NCBI RefSeq assembly: GCF_045679555.1
Contig: NC_092091.1
Coordinates: forward strand, 71,891,730 to 71,955,729
Reading direction: 5' to 3'
DNA: 64,000 bases
From: Salvelinus alpinus
Taxonomy: Eukaryota; Chordata; Actinopteri; Salmoniformes; Salmonidae
Shown in pieces: positions 11,229-21,540 of this stretch. The translations under genes and the position numbers were made by a program. How positions within the stretch are numbered: the stretch's first letter is position 1; each line of letters starts with the position of its first letter. Under the pieces are notes generated by a model that saw only the letters and a list, made by a program, of their open reading frames with translations, had not been told where the DNA came from and ran no database searches.

Positions 11229-14200
11229 CTGTAGGGTGAAATGAACCGTACACATAAATAGCAACACAAGAACATAGATGGCGAGAGTCAGCAGTACCTG
11301 AACATATAGAAGAGCATGTAGGCACTCCGGGCTCTGGTCCTCAGCACAGTGGCTTCATTGGACATTGACACCTGGCTGTCGTTACAGCAGAACCAGTTTC
11401 CACTGGCATGCAAGATGTCACTAATGTAGTGCCCTGTGGAACAAGGAAGACAGACTAGAGGTCAAAGGTCAGGCTATTGTGGGTAATAGAGTGTGTTGTA
11501 ACAGTTAAACAGTTCATTTGGGAGGTATTTTATCTGTTACATGTGTCGAGTTTTGAAATCAGAGATAAACAAATACACGTTGCATATAATTAGGCATGCC
11601 TCTCCATTCTTTTGAATTAAACTGCGCAAACTCTAAACATTTTGCAGTGCTTGTTGGGATGGCACTTCACTGTGAAGCCTGCAGACTTGCTCGCTTGGCC
11701 GAAGTGGCTATTGGAGGCTCTAATTATCCCCTACTCCAGGGTTTCACAAATGGCGGCCCGCGGGACAAATTTGTCCCAAGGGTGATTTTATTTTGCCCCC
11801 CATGTCTCTGACCAAATAAAATGTAATTGTTAAAAGACTGTAAAAACAACAGCAAGTCAGCTCCAAGTGATTTTCATTTTGGAAATCTGTTTCAAAGTAT
11901 TCCCACGCACAATAAAGAGAGATATGTGATTGTGACAAATGTAAGCAATGTTTGAAATGAGTCAAATATTATATCTGGCTGGCCTTCTTACAGTCAATTT
12001 GCAGTCTACAAATTATTAGTAATTTTGTTCCATACCCCTGCCCATCTGGCTAAGATAAAAAATGGACCCGAGTATGAATCTTGTTGATGATCCCTTGCCC
12101 TCAATAATATTCACTCCCTCAGCTTTGGGATACTTGTGTATACGGCAGAGGCACACATGAACGCGTAAATTGAGAGCCGAGGAGAAGGAAGTGACTTGGA
12201 ATTCAGCTGATATCATATGTATTTTGCATCTGCATGTGTGTGTTTTATGGTATTTACTTACCAGAGTTTGCGGAGCCTCCCAAATGAGAGACTACCCCAG
12301 TCAGCTGGTAGTAACCATTCACTGACTGCACTGGCTGCTGCTTCTGTAAGAAAACACATGTGATCGTAGGATTTTCATTTCCTCTACAGTCCACCACACT
12401 GTCTACAGTCTACTACAGTACTAGTCTACTACAGGAAGTCTACTACATCGTGTACTCCTCATAACTATCTCAGTGTTCTGTCATAACTTATTTTTCACTG
12501 GTTTCACTCTCTATCTCTCTCTCTCTTCTCACCACTGAGGCTGTCAGCAGCACTTTTCCTGGTTCCTGGTCATTTGAATCTGAGGGGTCAAATATACATA
12601 TCAAGAGCTGTGAAAACGTGGTCACTTGTCTGAAATGCTCTGGACTAAAACAGCTCCCATACATCACTACAGATGTCTGAGAAACATTTTAAATTGCAGC
12701 TTCCAGCTTCTCTGTCAGCAGGACCGTTTTGGGAGTGGGTGGTTTGTGTGGTGTTGGAGCAAGAAGAGTGTTATGGTGCCATGACCTACCTGAACAGCAG
12801 AGGGCGCTGTCTTTGGCCTCTCCAGGTGGGCTGGAGACTTGGCTGGCGAGGGTCTGGGGGATGGACCCCTGGATGCTGGGGGCCTGGTTGGTGAGGGCCT
12901 GTGGGCTGTTACTGTGCAGGTGTGGCACCATGTCCCCACAGAGGGTGGAGAGCCTCAGCTCCGAAGGAAACAAAAGAGGAGCCTCCAGCTTCTCCAACCC
13001 CCCAGGTCCTCCAAACCTCTTCAGATGCAGAACCAGCACACTGCCCAGAGACAGAGAGGAAGATAGATGAACAGACAGACAATGAAACCAGTCAACAAAA
13101 TAACAGATGAGTGAAATGTGTTCGGTGGTGCTCATCCCTAAGTCCTACAACCTGCTCAGGAAGGTAACTACTCCTAAAGGCTCAGGACACAATGACCACT
13201 CATTTCATGAAACACTGCTAGTCCTATGAGAGGTTATAAAGGGACAACTCACAGAGGCAGTGTGTGGAACTGCTCCACCTTTAAGGCGTGGAGGCCTTTA
13301 CAACCCTCACATGTGAATTCAACCTTTTCACCCTGGTTAGAAACAAAAGCATTACAAAATGAATGACACCACTACAATAATAAGAGCGTATTATGAGGCA
13401 GTGGGCAGCTTGCCCTGGGTGTTAGTCTCTACATGCAGGGCTGAACCCTAAGTGCTGACTTTGAAAGTGAGTGCTAGGCTGCTCAGCAAGGTGCGCTCAG
13501 GGCTGAAGTCCAATGAGAGGTGGTTGTAGTCCTCTCTGGTGGACGACTCGCGCCCACAGCTTCAGAAGCAGCACAAAGAGAAGGAAAATGCATCAAGTCT
13601 GTTTCTGTTTCAGGTCTCTACAATGTTTCTGTTATGCCATGTGTTTTAAGATATTATTTGTAGAAAGATCATGTTCTCAGTAGATACATTACAACCAATG
13701 GGATCTCTTACCTGGTACATGTGCGCACCGACACAAGCTGGAACTCCAGCTGGGAAACAGGGCAGGTATAGTTCACCCCGAGTGTCTTCAGTATCATGCC
13801 CTCCTCCTTCAGCTGGCACATCATGTTCACAAGTAACTCGTGTGCGTCCTATGATGAAGAAGAGAGAGAAACACACCAAGATAAAAGGAAATGATGAAGA
13901 GAACATGAACACTTGCAAAAAGAGCGCTCGTACACAAGAGAGTAGTCCTCAGTTACCTGTTGCGTGTCCCCCAGATACTTCAAATCGTATCCCGACAAGG
14001 AGTACTTGACCTTCCACATGAGGTCTGCTTTTGAGGCCTGGTTTGCCACACTGTCAGGTAGACTCAAACGGTGCACATCAGACAGACACCTGTAGGGGAG
14101 ACAGAGAGTAAATTAGCAGCTGACTGGATGGTGTCAACCTACTGGCTTACGCCTGAAGAGGCAGATGAGTATATACAGATATGTTTTATCTAGCGGCACC

Positions 14201-16660
14201 CCATCATTAGAAATTATTCATTCGAGTCAAAGCAATTTCACCTTTGAGGACGGACAATGAAGCCAAACAACAAAAATGTGTTGTTTATTCTCCTAAGATA
14301 TTTGGTTTGGATACTACTCTCTATTCCAGAGCATTTTAAAAAACGACCAAATTTCCCACGGTAAGGTGGAATGTTCAGTCAATGAGCATTATGGGGCATG
14401 TAGTCATTCTACACTTTCCAAATTGGCCTACAAATGCCTACATCATAATCAGTGTCATTGTTGTTCCTCTTGGTTATGAAGATTCCCGAAAACAAAACAA
14501 AAACCGAAAACAAAAAAAATACAATACACAGCAGAATATGAAGTGGTTAAGGTTAGGAAAAGGGTTAGGATTAGTGAAAGTGCTCTCCTAACCTGCTACG
14601 ATAATCACTTTCTATAGAAGTGGCGTGAAAAGAGTGTCCCTTCTTTAATTTATGACCACAAATAATGGGTGTGTGGGGTGAGTCTCTGCATTTGAGCCTT
14701 CCTTACCTGAGCAGGTTGGAGAAGGGGGAGGAGCTCCAGAGTTGTTCCTGGTGCAGGATTGCCTTTGAGAAGGATGGCAGGACCAGGAGGCACTGCAGGG
14801 TGGCGTTAAGGAAGCAAGTGTTGCCAATGTTAGGCAACCTGTGAAGAAGAAGCAGCCATCAGTACACACATAGAGATGAATCATAAACCTTCATATCTCT
14901 ATAAAGTGATGATAATGGCAGCCATCTTGGTCAGGGATAAATGATATTTAACACAAAGAAGTGGATGTCCTTTAGACCAAGATTGACATAATTCATGGGT
15001 TTATAAATATCTAATAAAACGAACATGCTCGATAGTAAGCCCTATCCCCATAGTATATCAGACACTGATCTCTAAACAACAAATAACTTATATTCAATGC
15101 ATTTGCAGTGTGTTGTGGTTTACCCAAGAAGTTCCATGTTGACCAGTGCCCCCCGTTCTCCTCTGGCCCCCTGGGTCTCTTCTGGCCCTCTGGTGGCTGA
15201 GCTGGCCCTGGGAAGAGTCATGCTGCTGGTGGCTGAGCTGGCCCTGGGAAGAGTCATGCTTCTGGTGGCTGAGCTGGCCCTGGGAAGAGTCATGCTGCTG
15301 GTGGCTGAGCTGGCCCTGGGAAGAGTCATGCTTCTGGTGGCTGAGCTGGCCCTGGGAAGAGTCATGCTTCTGGTGGCTGAGCTGGCCCTGGGAAGAGTCA
15401 TGCTGCTGGTGGCTGAGCTGGCCCTGGGAAGAGTCATGCTGCTGGTGGCTGAGCTGGCCCTGGGAAGAGTCATGCTTCTGGTGGCTGAACTGGCCCTGGG
15501 AAGAGTCATGCTTCTGGTGGCTGAGCTGGTCCTGGGAAGAGTCATGCTGCTGGTGGCTGAGCTGGCCCTGGGAAGAGTCATGCTTCTGGTGGCTGAGCTG
15601 GTCCTGGGAAGAGTCATGCTGCTGGTGGCTGAGCTGGCCCTGGGGAGAGTCATGCTTCTGGTGGCTGAGCTGGCCCTGGAAAGAGTCATGCTTCTGGTGG
15701 CTGAGCTGGCCCTGGAAAGAGTCATGCTTCTGGTGGCTGAGACTGGCCTCTGGGGCCTTGGACTAGAGTGTTCCTGAAGAGACAGAGGTCTGGAGGAAGG
15801 AGAGAAACAGGTCTCAAGCCTCCAACACAGAGATAGTACCACTCTACACAGTCTCTCTATTAAATACTATACTGTACTATAAACACAGTCTGATTAGTTA
15901 TGTATTCATTTTCACGCATTTTCACGCATTCACGCATTCATTTTCACGCATTTTCACGCCATTAGTTATGTATGTACTGCTGTCCATATAAATGCAGTGT
16001 ACCAAGTAGACCAGGGCAATAGGTTAGTACTCTCTTTATCCACTAGATGTGGATAGAAGAGCCTAAAACTACAGTTTGAGGAAAATAAATTTCTGGGACT
16101 GTGTTTATCAAGTGTCTCAGAGTAGGAGTCTGATCTAGGATCAGTTTTGCCTTTTAGATCATAATAAATCAGATTACTACGGACAGAGAGGACCTGATCC
16201 TAGATTAGCACTCATACTCTTGATAAACACTGGCCCTGGTCTTGTAGCACAAAACCCAACTCTCCAAAGAGACTCTAGGATGGCACTGTACTTTATGTTT
16301 GAATTACCTGACTGTTGCGCCCTCCTGGCTGGTGTCTCCATGACAGTCCAGAGGGTTGGTAGGAGTGGGAGAACTAGCATGGGACACCAGTGGAGTGGAT
16401 TGCACTGGGGAAGGGTGTTTGGCAGGTGACCGGGGTACAGAGGGCTGTTTAGCGGGAGAGCAAGGCTGAGAGGAACATTTAACAGGAGAGGGAGGTGGAT
16501 GGAGGGAGGAGAGTTGGTCAGAGGGTGAGGGGTCAGAGGTGGCGAAGCCATTCTGTTCAGAATGGTCAGATGGAATTGGAGAGGGGGATGAAGTGCCACT
16601 CTCCTTCTTCTTTCTTCTCTTCTGCTCCACATCAACTGAATTTGCTTTCTGACGTTTTTT
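11192..16660 (-). CDS. Ubiquitin carboxyl-terminal hydrolase, USP37/26/29-like (12 exons, 5' incomplete)
   Basis: This is a cysteine-protease deubiquitinase of the USP family that cleaves isopeptide bonds to ubiquitin. Reconstructed exons, 5' to 3': 16660-16308, 15789-15124, 14838-14707, 14089-13957, 13848-13712, 13559-13460, 13332-13253, 13040-12790, 12579-12533, 12343-12262, 11433-11298, 11228-11192. All boundaries are AG/GT, phases agree throughout, and the sum is 2154 nt (718 codons with TAA). Seen: Cys box NTCFLNATLQCL, QQDAHELL, two CxxC zinc-ribbon pairs (CTSC, CEGC), VLVLHLKRF, and the His box GHYISD followed by NDSQV. The order and the SGHYISD neighbourhood resemble USP37. The insert between VLVLHLKRF and GYYQLTGVVSH is short, and the ubiquitin-interacting motifs USP37 carries there were not recognised. 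The N-terminus upstream of 16660 was not found; an L2 LINE lies there. All catalytic residues are present, so it looks functional. Confidence 0.88.
11298..11433 (-). CDS. USP-like exon 11: catalytic His box
   Basis: The exon reads GHYISDILHASGNWFCCNDS and then QVSMSNEATVLRTRARSAYMLFYMF. The His of GHYI and the Asp of NDSQV complete the triad with Cys of exon 3; ARSAYMLFY is the final strand. The acceptor is 'ttccacag' and the donor 'ag|gtactg'. Confidence 0.92.
11740..12085 (+). repeat. Dispersed repeat, copy 2 (pairs with 405-692), in an intron of the USP-like gene
   Basis: Ordered block identity with copy 1 is described there. This copy retains an extra left part with the palindrome 'gcgggacaaatttgtccc'. 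It sits in the intron between USP exons 10 and 11. Confidence 0.55.
12262..12343 (-). CDS. USP-like exon 10
   Basis: The exon reads KQQPVQSVNGYYQLTGVVSH and then LGGSANS, the strand before the His box. The acceptor is 'ttcttacag' and the donor 'ctg|gtaagt'. Confidence 0.9.
12533..12579 (-). CDS. USP-like micro-exon 9
   Basis: This is a 47-bp exon encoding a split Asp plus SNDQEPGKVLLTASV. It was identified because exon 8 ends in phase 1 and exon 10 starts in phase 0, so an intervening exon of 3n+2 was required. The acceptor 'cccctcag' and donor 'gtg|gtgaga' fit exactly. It lies in the insert where USP37-type enzymes carry ubiquitin-interacting motifs; none is obvious in these 16 residues. 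Confidence 0.75.
12790..13040 (-). CDS. USP-like exon 8: LHLKRF box plus variable insert
   Basis: The exon begins VLVLHLKRFGGPGGLEKLEA, the palm segment that precedes the His box. A Ser/Gln/Pro-rich stretch of about 60 residues follows (SNSPQALTNQAPSIQGSIPQ...) and is probably a disordered insertion in the catalytic domain. The acceptor is 'ctgggcag' and the donor 'cag|gtaggt'. The overlapping plus-strand ORFs at 12673-13110 are shadows. Confidence 0.88.
13253..13332 (-). CDS. USP-like exon 7: second zinc-ribbon half
   Basis: The exon reads GEKVEFTCEGCKGLHALKVE and then QFHTLP. The CEGC pair completes the fingers zinc ribbon with CTSC of exons 5-6. The acceptor is 'tctaaccag' and the donor 'ct|gtgagt'. 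Confidence 0.88.
13460..13559 (-). CDS. USP-like exon 6
   Basis: The exon reads CGRESSTREDYNHLSLDFSP and then ERTLLSSLALTFK: the second Cys of CTSC and the fingers subdomain. The donor 'aaa|gtcagc' is a weak but valid GT site; reading through it would meet a stop three codons later. Confidence 0.82.
13712..13848 (-). CDS. USP-like exon 5: DAHE box and first zinc-ribbon half
   Basis: The exon reads DAHELLVNMMCQLKEEGMIL... and ends YTCPVSQLEFQLVSVRTCT plus a split Ser. It supplies the QDAHE box that contacts ubiquitin and the first Cys of a CTSC pair. The acceptor is 'catcatag' and the donor 'ag|gtaaga'. Confidence 0.88.
13957..14089 (-). CDS. USP-like exon 4
   Basis: The exon reads CLSDVHRLSLPDSVANQASK and ends YSLSGYDLKYLGDTQQ, leading into DAHELL of the next exon. 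This is the standard USP thumb segment before the QQDAHE box. The acceptor is 'ccctacag' and the donor 'cag|gtaact'. Confidence 0.88.
14090..14706. other. Intron between USP-like exons 3 and 4
   Basis: No further exon is needed, since the flanking phases already match (2 nt + 1 nt). AT-rich, with no repeat recognised. Confidence 0.6.
14707..14838 (-). CDS. USP-like exon 3: catalytic Cys box
   Basis: The exon reads LPNIGNTCFLNATLQCLLVL and then PSFSKAILHQEQLWSSSPFSNLL. The Cys of GNTC is the nucleophile of USP enzymes and the upstream Asn of the box helps form the oxyanion hole. The acceptor is 'tcttcacag' and the donor 'ag|gtaagg'; it starts with one base and ends with two bases of split codons. 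Confidence 0.9.
15124..15789 (-). CDS. USP-like exon 2: coding minisatellite, fifteen 12-residue repeats
   Basis: The exon encodes PLSLQEHSSPRPQRPV, then about fifteen copies of SATRSMTLPRAS (variants SATSS, LSRAS, LPRTS), then RGPEETQGARGERGALVNMELLG. It runs directly into the catalytic Cys box of the next exon. Two AG acceptors exist: 'cctccag' before 15789 and 'cttcag' before 15773. Only the upstream one keeps frame with both neighbours (1 + 221 codons + 2 nt). Each unit has basic-plus-Ser/Thr kinase-like motifs (RSMT, RASS). Confidence 0.85.
15188..15742 (-). repeat. Minisatellite E, 36-bp unit, about 15 copies, inside a coding exon
   Basis: Unit (plus strand) 'gctgagctggccctgggaag' plus 'agtcatgctgctggtg'. 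Unit-to-unit changes are few, mainly ctg/ctt giving Ser or Arg in the protein. There are no indels, so copy-number change preserves the reading frame of the protease gene. The reverse-frame ORFs on the plus strand are shadows. Confidence 0.95.
16097..16236. mobile_element. Palindromic MITE in an intron of the USP-like gene
   Basis: Left arm 'gtgtttatcaagtgtctcag', then 'agtaggagtctgatctagga'; the right arm 'gatcctagattagcactcat' and 'actcttgataaacactggcc' is its inverted match. It shares the gatctaggatcag core with 6133, 23634 and 28905. It lies between exons 1 and 2. Confidence 0.7.
16308..16660 (-). CDS. USP-like exon 1 of those found: basic, then Ser/Pro-rich linker
   Basis: The acceptor is 'gtcatcag' and the donor 'ag|gtaatt'. 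The exon starts in phase 0 with KKRQKANS and a KRRKKK cluster that could act as a nuclear signal. A Ser/Pro-rich region follows with three SPxK motifs (SPVK, SPAK, SPAK), possible proline-directed kinase sites. It ends EGATV plus two bases of a codon. The initiator Met is not here; at least one upstream exon is missing. Confidence 0.75.
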
Positions 16661-16863
16661 CTGATGACAAGAAGATGTGATAGTGCTAAATCCTTTTTTC
16701 CTTGATCCCCAGCCAATGGAAGAGGGGGGTCATCAGAATAGTAAGAGGTAGGCCTAAATTAGAGGAACTTATCCTAAACCTCAAATAACACAGTATAGAC
16801 AGGTTACATTGAGTGACATTTGCAAAAGCCAAACTTCATATACATTTCATGTACACTTTTTAT

Positions 16864-18291
16864 GTACATTTACATTTAAGTCATTTAGCAGACGCTCTTA
16901 TCCAGAGCGACTTACAAATTGGTGCATTCACCTTATGATATCCAGTGGAACAACCACTTTACAATAGTGCATCTAACTCTTTTAAGGGGGGGGGGGGGGG
17001 TTAGAAGGATTACTTTATCCTATCCTAGGTATTCCTTAAAGAGGTGGGGTTTCAGGTGTCTCCGGAAGGTGGTGATTGACTCCGCTGACCTGGCGTCGTG
17101 AGGGAGTTTGTTCCACCATTGGGGTGCCAGAGCAGCGAACAGTTTTGACTGGGCTGAGCGGGAACTGTACTTCCTCAGAGGTAGGGAGGCGAGCAGGCCA
17201 GAGGTGGATGAACGCAGTGCCCTTGTTTGGGTGTAGGGCCTGATCAGAGCCTGAAGGTACGGAGGTGCCGTTCCCCTCACAGCTCCGTAGGCAAGCACCA
17301 TGGTCTTGTAACGGATGCGAGCTTCAACTGGAAGCCAGTGGAGAGAGCGGAGGAGCGGGGTGACGTGAGAGAACTTGGGAAAGTTGAACACCAGACGGGC
17401 TGCGGCGTTCTGGATGAGTTGTAGGGGTTTAATGGCACAGGCAGGGAGCCCAGCCAACAGCGAGTTGCAGTAATCCAGACGGGAGATGACAAGTGCCTGG
17501 ATTAGGACCTGCGCCGCTTCCTGCGTGAGGCAGGGTCGTACTCTGCGAATGTTGTAGAGCATGAACCTACAGGAACGGGTCACCGCCTTGATGTTAGTTG
17601 AGAACGACAGGGTGTTGTCCAGGATCACGCCAAGGTTCTTAGCACTCTGGGAGGAGGACACAATGGAGTTGTCAACCGTGATGGCGAGATCATGGAACGG
17701 GCAGTCCTTCCCCGGGAGGAAGAGCAGCTCCGTCTTGCCGAGGTTCAGCTTGAGGTGGTGATCCGTCATCCACACTGATATGTCTGCCAGACATGCAGAG
17801 ATGCGATTCACCACCTGGTTATCAGAGGGGGGAAAGGAGAAGATTAATTGTGTGTCGTCTGCATAGCAATGATAGGAGAGACCATGTGAGGATATGACAG
17901 AGCCAAGTGACTTGGTGTATAGCGAGAATAGGAGAGGGCCTAGAACAGAGCCCTGGGGGACACCAGTGGTGAGAGCACGTGGTGCGGAGACAGATTCTCG
18001 CCACGCCACCTGGTAGGAGCGACCTGTCAGGTAGGACGCAATCCAAGCGTGGGCCGCGCCGGAGATGCCCAGCTCGGAGAGGGTGGAGAGGAGGATCTGA
18101 TGGTTCACAGTATCAAAGGCAGCCGATAGGTCTAGAAGGATGAGAGCAGAGGAGAGAGAGTTAGCTTTAGCAGTGCGGAGCGCCTCCGTGACACAGAGAA
18201 GAGCAGTCTCAGTTGAATGACTAGTCTTGAAACCTGACTGATTTGGATCAAGAAGGTCATTCTGAGAGAGATAGCAGGAGAGCTGTATTTG
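16864..18291 (-). mobile_element. L2-clade LINE, 5'-truncated, with reverse transcriptase and 3' UTR
   Basis: The minus-strand frame is open from a stop at 18292-18294 to a stop at 17020-17022, about 423 codons. RT motifs in order: LDPNQSGFKTSHSTETALL, LILLDLSAAFDTVNHQILL, GVPQGSVLGPLLF, YADDTQLIF (catalytic YADD), NLGKTELLF, then QALVISRLDYCNSLLAGLP and the C-terminal RRHLKPHLFKEYLG. The apparent GTG start at 18108 is internal. The 3' UTR has a homopolymer of C (G run at about 16985-17000) and the L2-type tail 'gtaagtcgctctggataaga' plus taaatg repeats. It lacks endonuclease and ORF1, so it is not autonomous, although the RT frame is intact. Confidence 0.92.
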
Positions 18292-18294
18292 TCA

Positions 18295-19204
18295 ATCAGA
18301 ATGTACTTTAACTTGTACTCTTCCCACTAGGTCTATATAAGAAATACTACTCCAGAATATAAGTAGTTGTAAATCGATTAAATGACCTGATTTCATACCT
18401 TTTTGCACCAGCAGAAACAAGCCATGTTGATAACCAATGAAGACTGATACATTTCCTCATTAACCCATTGTTCAAAATGGCTTTGAGACCATTGTGATGT
18501 CATCGGTCATGTATGACACCACCATCTGGCAACCCAATCTATAATATTTTAAAATATATTGTTCAATGAATAAATATGTTTTATTGAAGAGCAAAGTTTT
18601 GCAGTATACATACAATATTGTAGATAATATGTTCCATTGTTTTCTTGTTTATTTTTTTACATTCATTTTTTGTATGTTGTTTCATTGAACGTACGACCAC
18701 AATAAAGGCATTTTAAGTGCCTTCATCTTCCTTATTTTTTGACAGCTTCCATGTTGTTTGTGGTTTGGTCATCGGTTTATTTAAATGCTCAATGCTTTTT
18801 CTATCCACCAGCAGAGGGACAAAGGGTTGGTTAAAAGAATGTGAACAGGTGATAGAGATTTAGCCTAAACCTCAAACAACAATTCAGATTGGTTAGGGAC
18901 AGTTTTCCTTATTCAATCTTGCCCTGAGGGCAGCTCTGCCTCAAGGACATAATGAATGTGATTGGTTCAATTAAAGCTCAATGGTCAGTGGGCAGAGCTT
19001 ACAGTGCCCAGTGCGAGTTTAATACACTTACTAGGTGATAGGTTGGTGGTGAATGGAAGCCATAACACAAGGTTCCTGGCTTGAATTTTGTTTTCTAACC
19101 TCACTCCAACCCCTAAACAATTCTTCTTACCTAAACTTAACCCAACCCTAGCTAGAGTCCCAGATCTGTTTAGTGCTGTCTTGCCAACTCCTCCAGTGGT
19201 TCTT
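18295..19204. other. Non-coding stretch, possible short duplication
   Basis: No gene recognised. A block near 18855 (cctaaacctcaaacaac) resembles 16772 (cctaaacctcaaataac) on the other side of the L2 insertion, hinting at an old local duplication. Confidence 0.4.
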
Positions 19205-20226
19205 CCTTAAAAACCTCTCTGGGATAGCGGGACGGTAGCGTCCCACCTGGCCAATAGCCAGGGAAAATGTAGAGCGCCAAATTCAAAAAAATTATATAAA
19301 ATCAAACTTTCATTAAATCACACATATAAGATACCAAATTAAAGCTACACTCGTTGTGAATCCAGCCAACATGTCAGATTTCAAAAAGGCTTTTCGGCGA
19401 AAGCATAAGATGCTATTATATGATGATAGAACAATGTCAACAAAGAGAGTGTAGCATATTTCAACCATGCTGGCGCTACTCAAAACACAGATATAAAATA
19501 TAAAACATGCATTACCTTTGACGAGATTCTTTTGTTGGCACTCCAATATGTCCCATAAACATCACAAATGGTCCTTTTGTTCGATTAATTCCGTCCATAT
19601 ATATACAAATTGTCCATTTATTTGGCACGGTTGATCCAGAAAAAAAACAGCTTCCAATTTGCGCAAAGTCACTACAAAATATCTCAAAAATTACCTCTAA
19701 ACTTTGCCAAAACATTTCAAAGTACTTTTGTAATACAACTTAAGGTATTTGTAAACGTTAATAATTGATCAAATTGAAGACGGGTCTATCTGTTTTCAAT
19801 ACAGGAGATCAACAAACAAACGCTACATGTTTTAGTCTTGCGCAACTCTCAAACAGTACACATGACGTTACTCTACTTCCTGATGGCCTTCTTCATTGCA
19901 CAAATGAATAACCTCAACCTATTTCCTAAGACTGGTGACATCCAGTGGAAGCAGTAGGAACTGAGATCACAGTGATTAGAAATCTGGCCTCCCAATGAAA
20001 TCTCATTGAACAGACAGTGACTTAAAAAAAAATAAAAAAAAATAATGGTTAGTCCTCAGGGTTTTGCCTGCTACATAAGTTATGTTATACTTATAGATAT
20101 GATTCAAACAGTTTTAGAAACTTCAGAGTGTTTTCTATCCAAATCTACTAATAATATGCATATCTTATATTCTGGGGATGAGTAGAACGAAGTTGAAATT
20201 GGGCACGCTATCCCCCTATCCTAGAG
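19205..20226. mobile_element. Non-autonomous DNA element of about 1 kb
   Basis: The left end 'gggatagcgggacggtagcg' and the right end, read inverted, 'ctaggatagggggatagcgt' are imperfect terminal repeats. A second copy in opposite orientation occupies 60182-61145; shared blocks include 'gagcgccaaattcaaaa', 'cagatttcaaaaaggctt' and 'gcgaaagcata'. No transposase. I recognise it as abundant in salmonids. Confidence 0.7.
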
Positions 20227-20279
20227 AACAATAGCTCGTTATGTACAGTTGCATTGCATGTCGTCTGTACACAAATATC

Positions 20280-21540
20280 TCTCTCCCCCAATGGGTTTTT
20301 ATTGGCATGGGAAACATGTGTTTATATTGCCAAAGCAAGAAACAAAAAACATAATAAAAAAAAAAAAAAAAAAAATGTTTAAAAGGGGGGAGGAGTGGTA
20401 GGATTAGGGGAAAATAATAAATGAAAATATATACAAAAATATATAGATTTTATATACATTTTCCCCAAAAATATATGTGGGATTGGAAATTATGGAGACA
20501 ATTACATTGATGGAAGCCACAACCTATCCGCAATATTAAAGCTGATCTACCCCATAAAAAAATTCAAATTAAATGTACTGTAAACATTGCACTCAAATGT
20601 TTCAAAAGCATAAAGATGTTTCAAATGTTAGATTATCAGCTATGTACAGTGTTTTAACAATGTGCAAATAGTTGTAGTATGAATAGTAGGGTAAGATAAA
20701 TAAACAGATAAATATTGGTGGTATTTACAATGTTGTTTGTGCTCCATTGGTTGCCCTGTTTTCATGGCAATCTTGTTGCTGTGATCAAATCAGATCAAAA
20801 TGTATTTGTCACGTGCACCGAATACAACAGGTGTAGACCGTACAGTGAAATGCTTACTTACAGGTCCTAACCATCAGTGAAATGTTTAAGTAAAAATAGG
20901 TATTAGATCACCTAACTTATGCGAGTTTGTCAATGTTTGATTTGTTTTCTAATTCTTTGTGGGCCTGTGTGATCTGTGGAAAATATGTGTCTCTGATGTG
21001 GACATACATTTGGTAGGAGGTTAGGAAGTGCAGCTCAGTTTCCCCCTCATTTTGTGGGCAGTGTGCACATAGCCTGTCTTCTCTCAAGAGCCAGGACTGC
21101 CTATGGCGGCATCTTTCAATAGCAAGACTAGGCTCACTGAGTCTGTACATATTTAAGACTTTTCTTAATTTTAGGGTCAGTCACAGTGGTCAGGTATTCT
21201 GCCACTGTGTACTCTCTGTTTAGGGCCAGACAGCATTCCAATGTGCTCTGTTTTTGGTTGATTATTTCCAGTGTGTCAAATAGTTATCTTATTGTTATTA
21301 TAGTTTGGCTGGGTCTAATTGTGTTTCTGTCATGGGGCTCTGTGGGGTCTGTTTGTGTTTGTGAACAGAGCCCCAGAACCAGCTGGCTGAGACTTCTCTA
21401 GGTTCATCTATCAAGGTGAGGGCTTTGTGGTGGACTTTTCCAGCTCTTTTCTGGATTTTGATAATTAGCAGGTTTAGTCCTAATTCTGCTCAGTGTGCAT
21501 TGTTTGGGGTATTACGTCGTACATAAAGGATGCTGTAACA
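20280..21540 (-). mobile_element. LINE fragment (family A), 3' end, with an inserted repeat tail
   Basis: The minus strand encodes a LINE ORF2 C-terminus with a CCHC-like zinc motif: RHRQSWLLREDRLCAHCPQN, then ETELHFLTSYQMYVHIRDTYF. The 3' UTR ends near 20290 in 'tgccaataaaaaccc'. At about 20785-20910 a piece of a different LINE tail (family B; 'gtatttgtcacgtgcaccga') is inserted. Related fragments lie at 52872-53165 and 58547-63172. The reverse transcriptase core is absent. Confidence 0.75.

Noticed and set aside
12673..13110. Plus-strand ORFs over 12.7-13.1 kb
   Set aside because: They are shadows of USP exon 8 and its introns.
15097..15777. Plus-strand ORFs (MLLVAELALGRV repeats)
   Set aside because: They are the reverse frames of the coding exon 2 of the minus-strand USP-like gene, whose splice phases fix the true strand.
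17020..18108. 362-residue LINE ORF start at 18108
   Set aside because: The start is a GTG inside the RT domain (AAFDTVNHQ); the frame is open upstream to 18291, so it is a 5'-truncated element and not a gene start.
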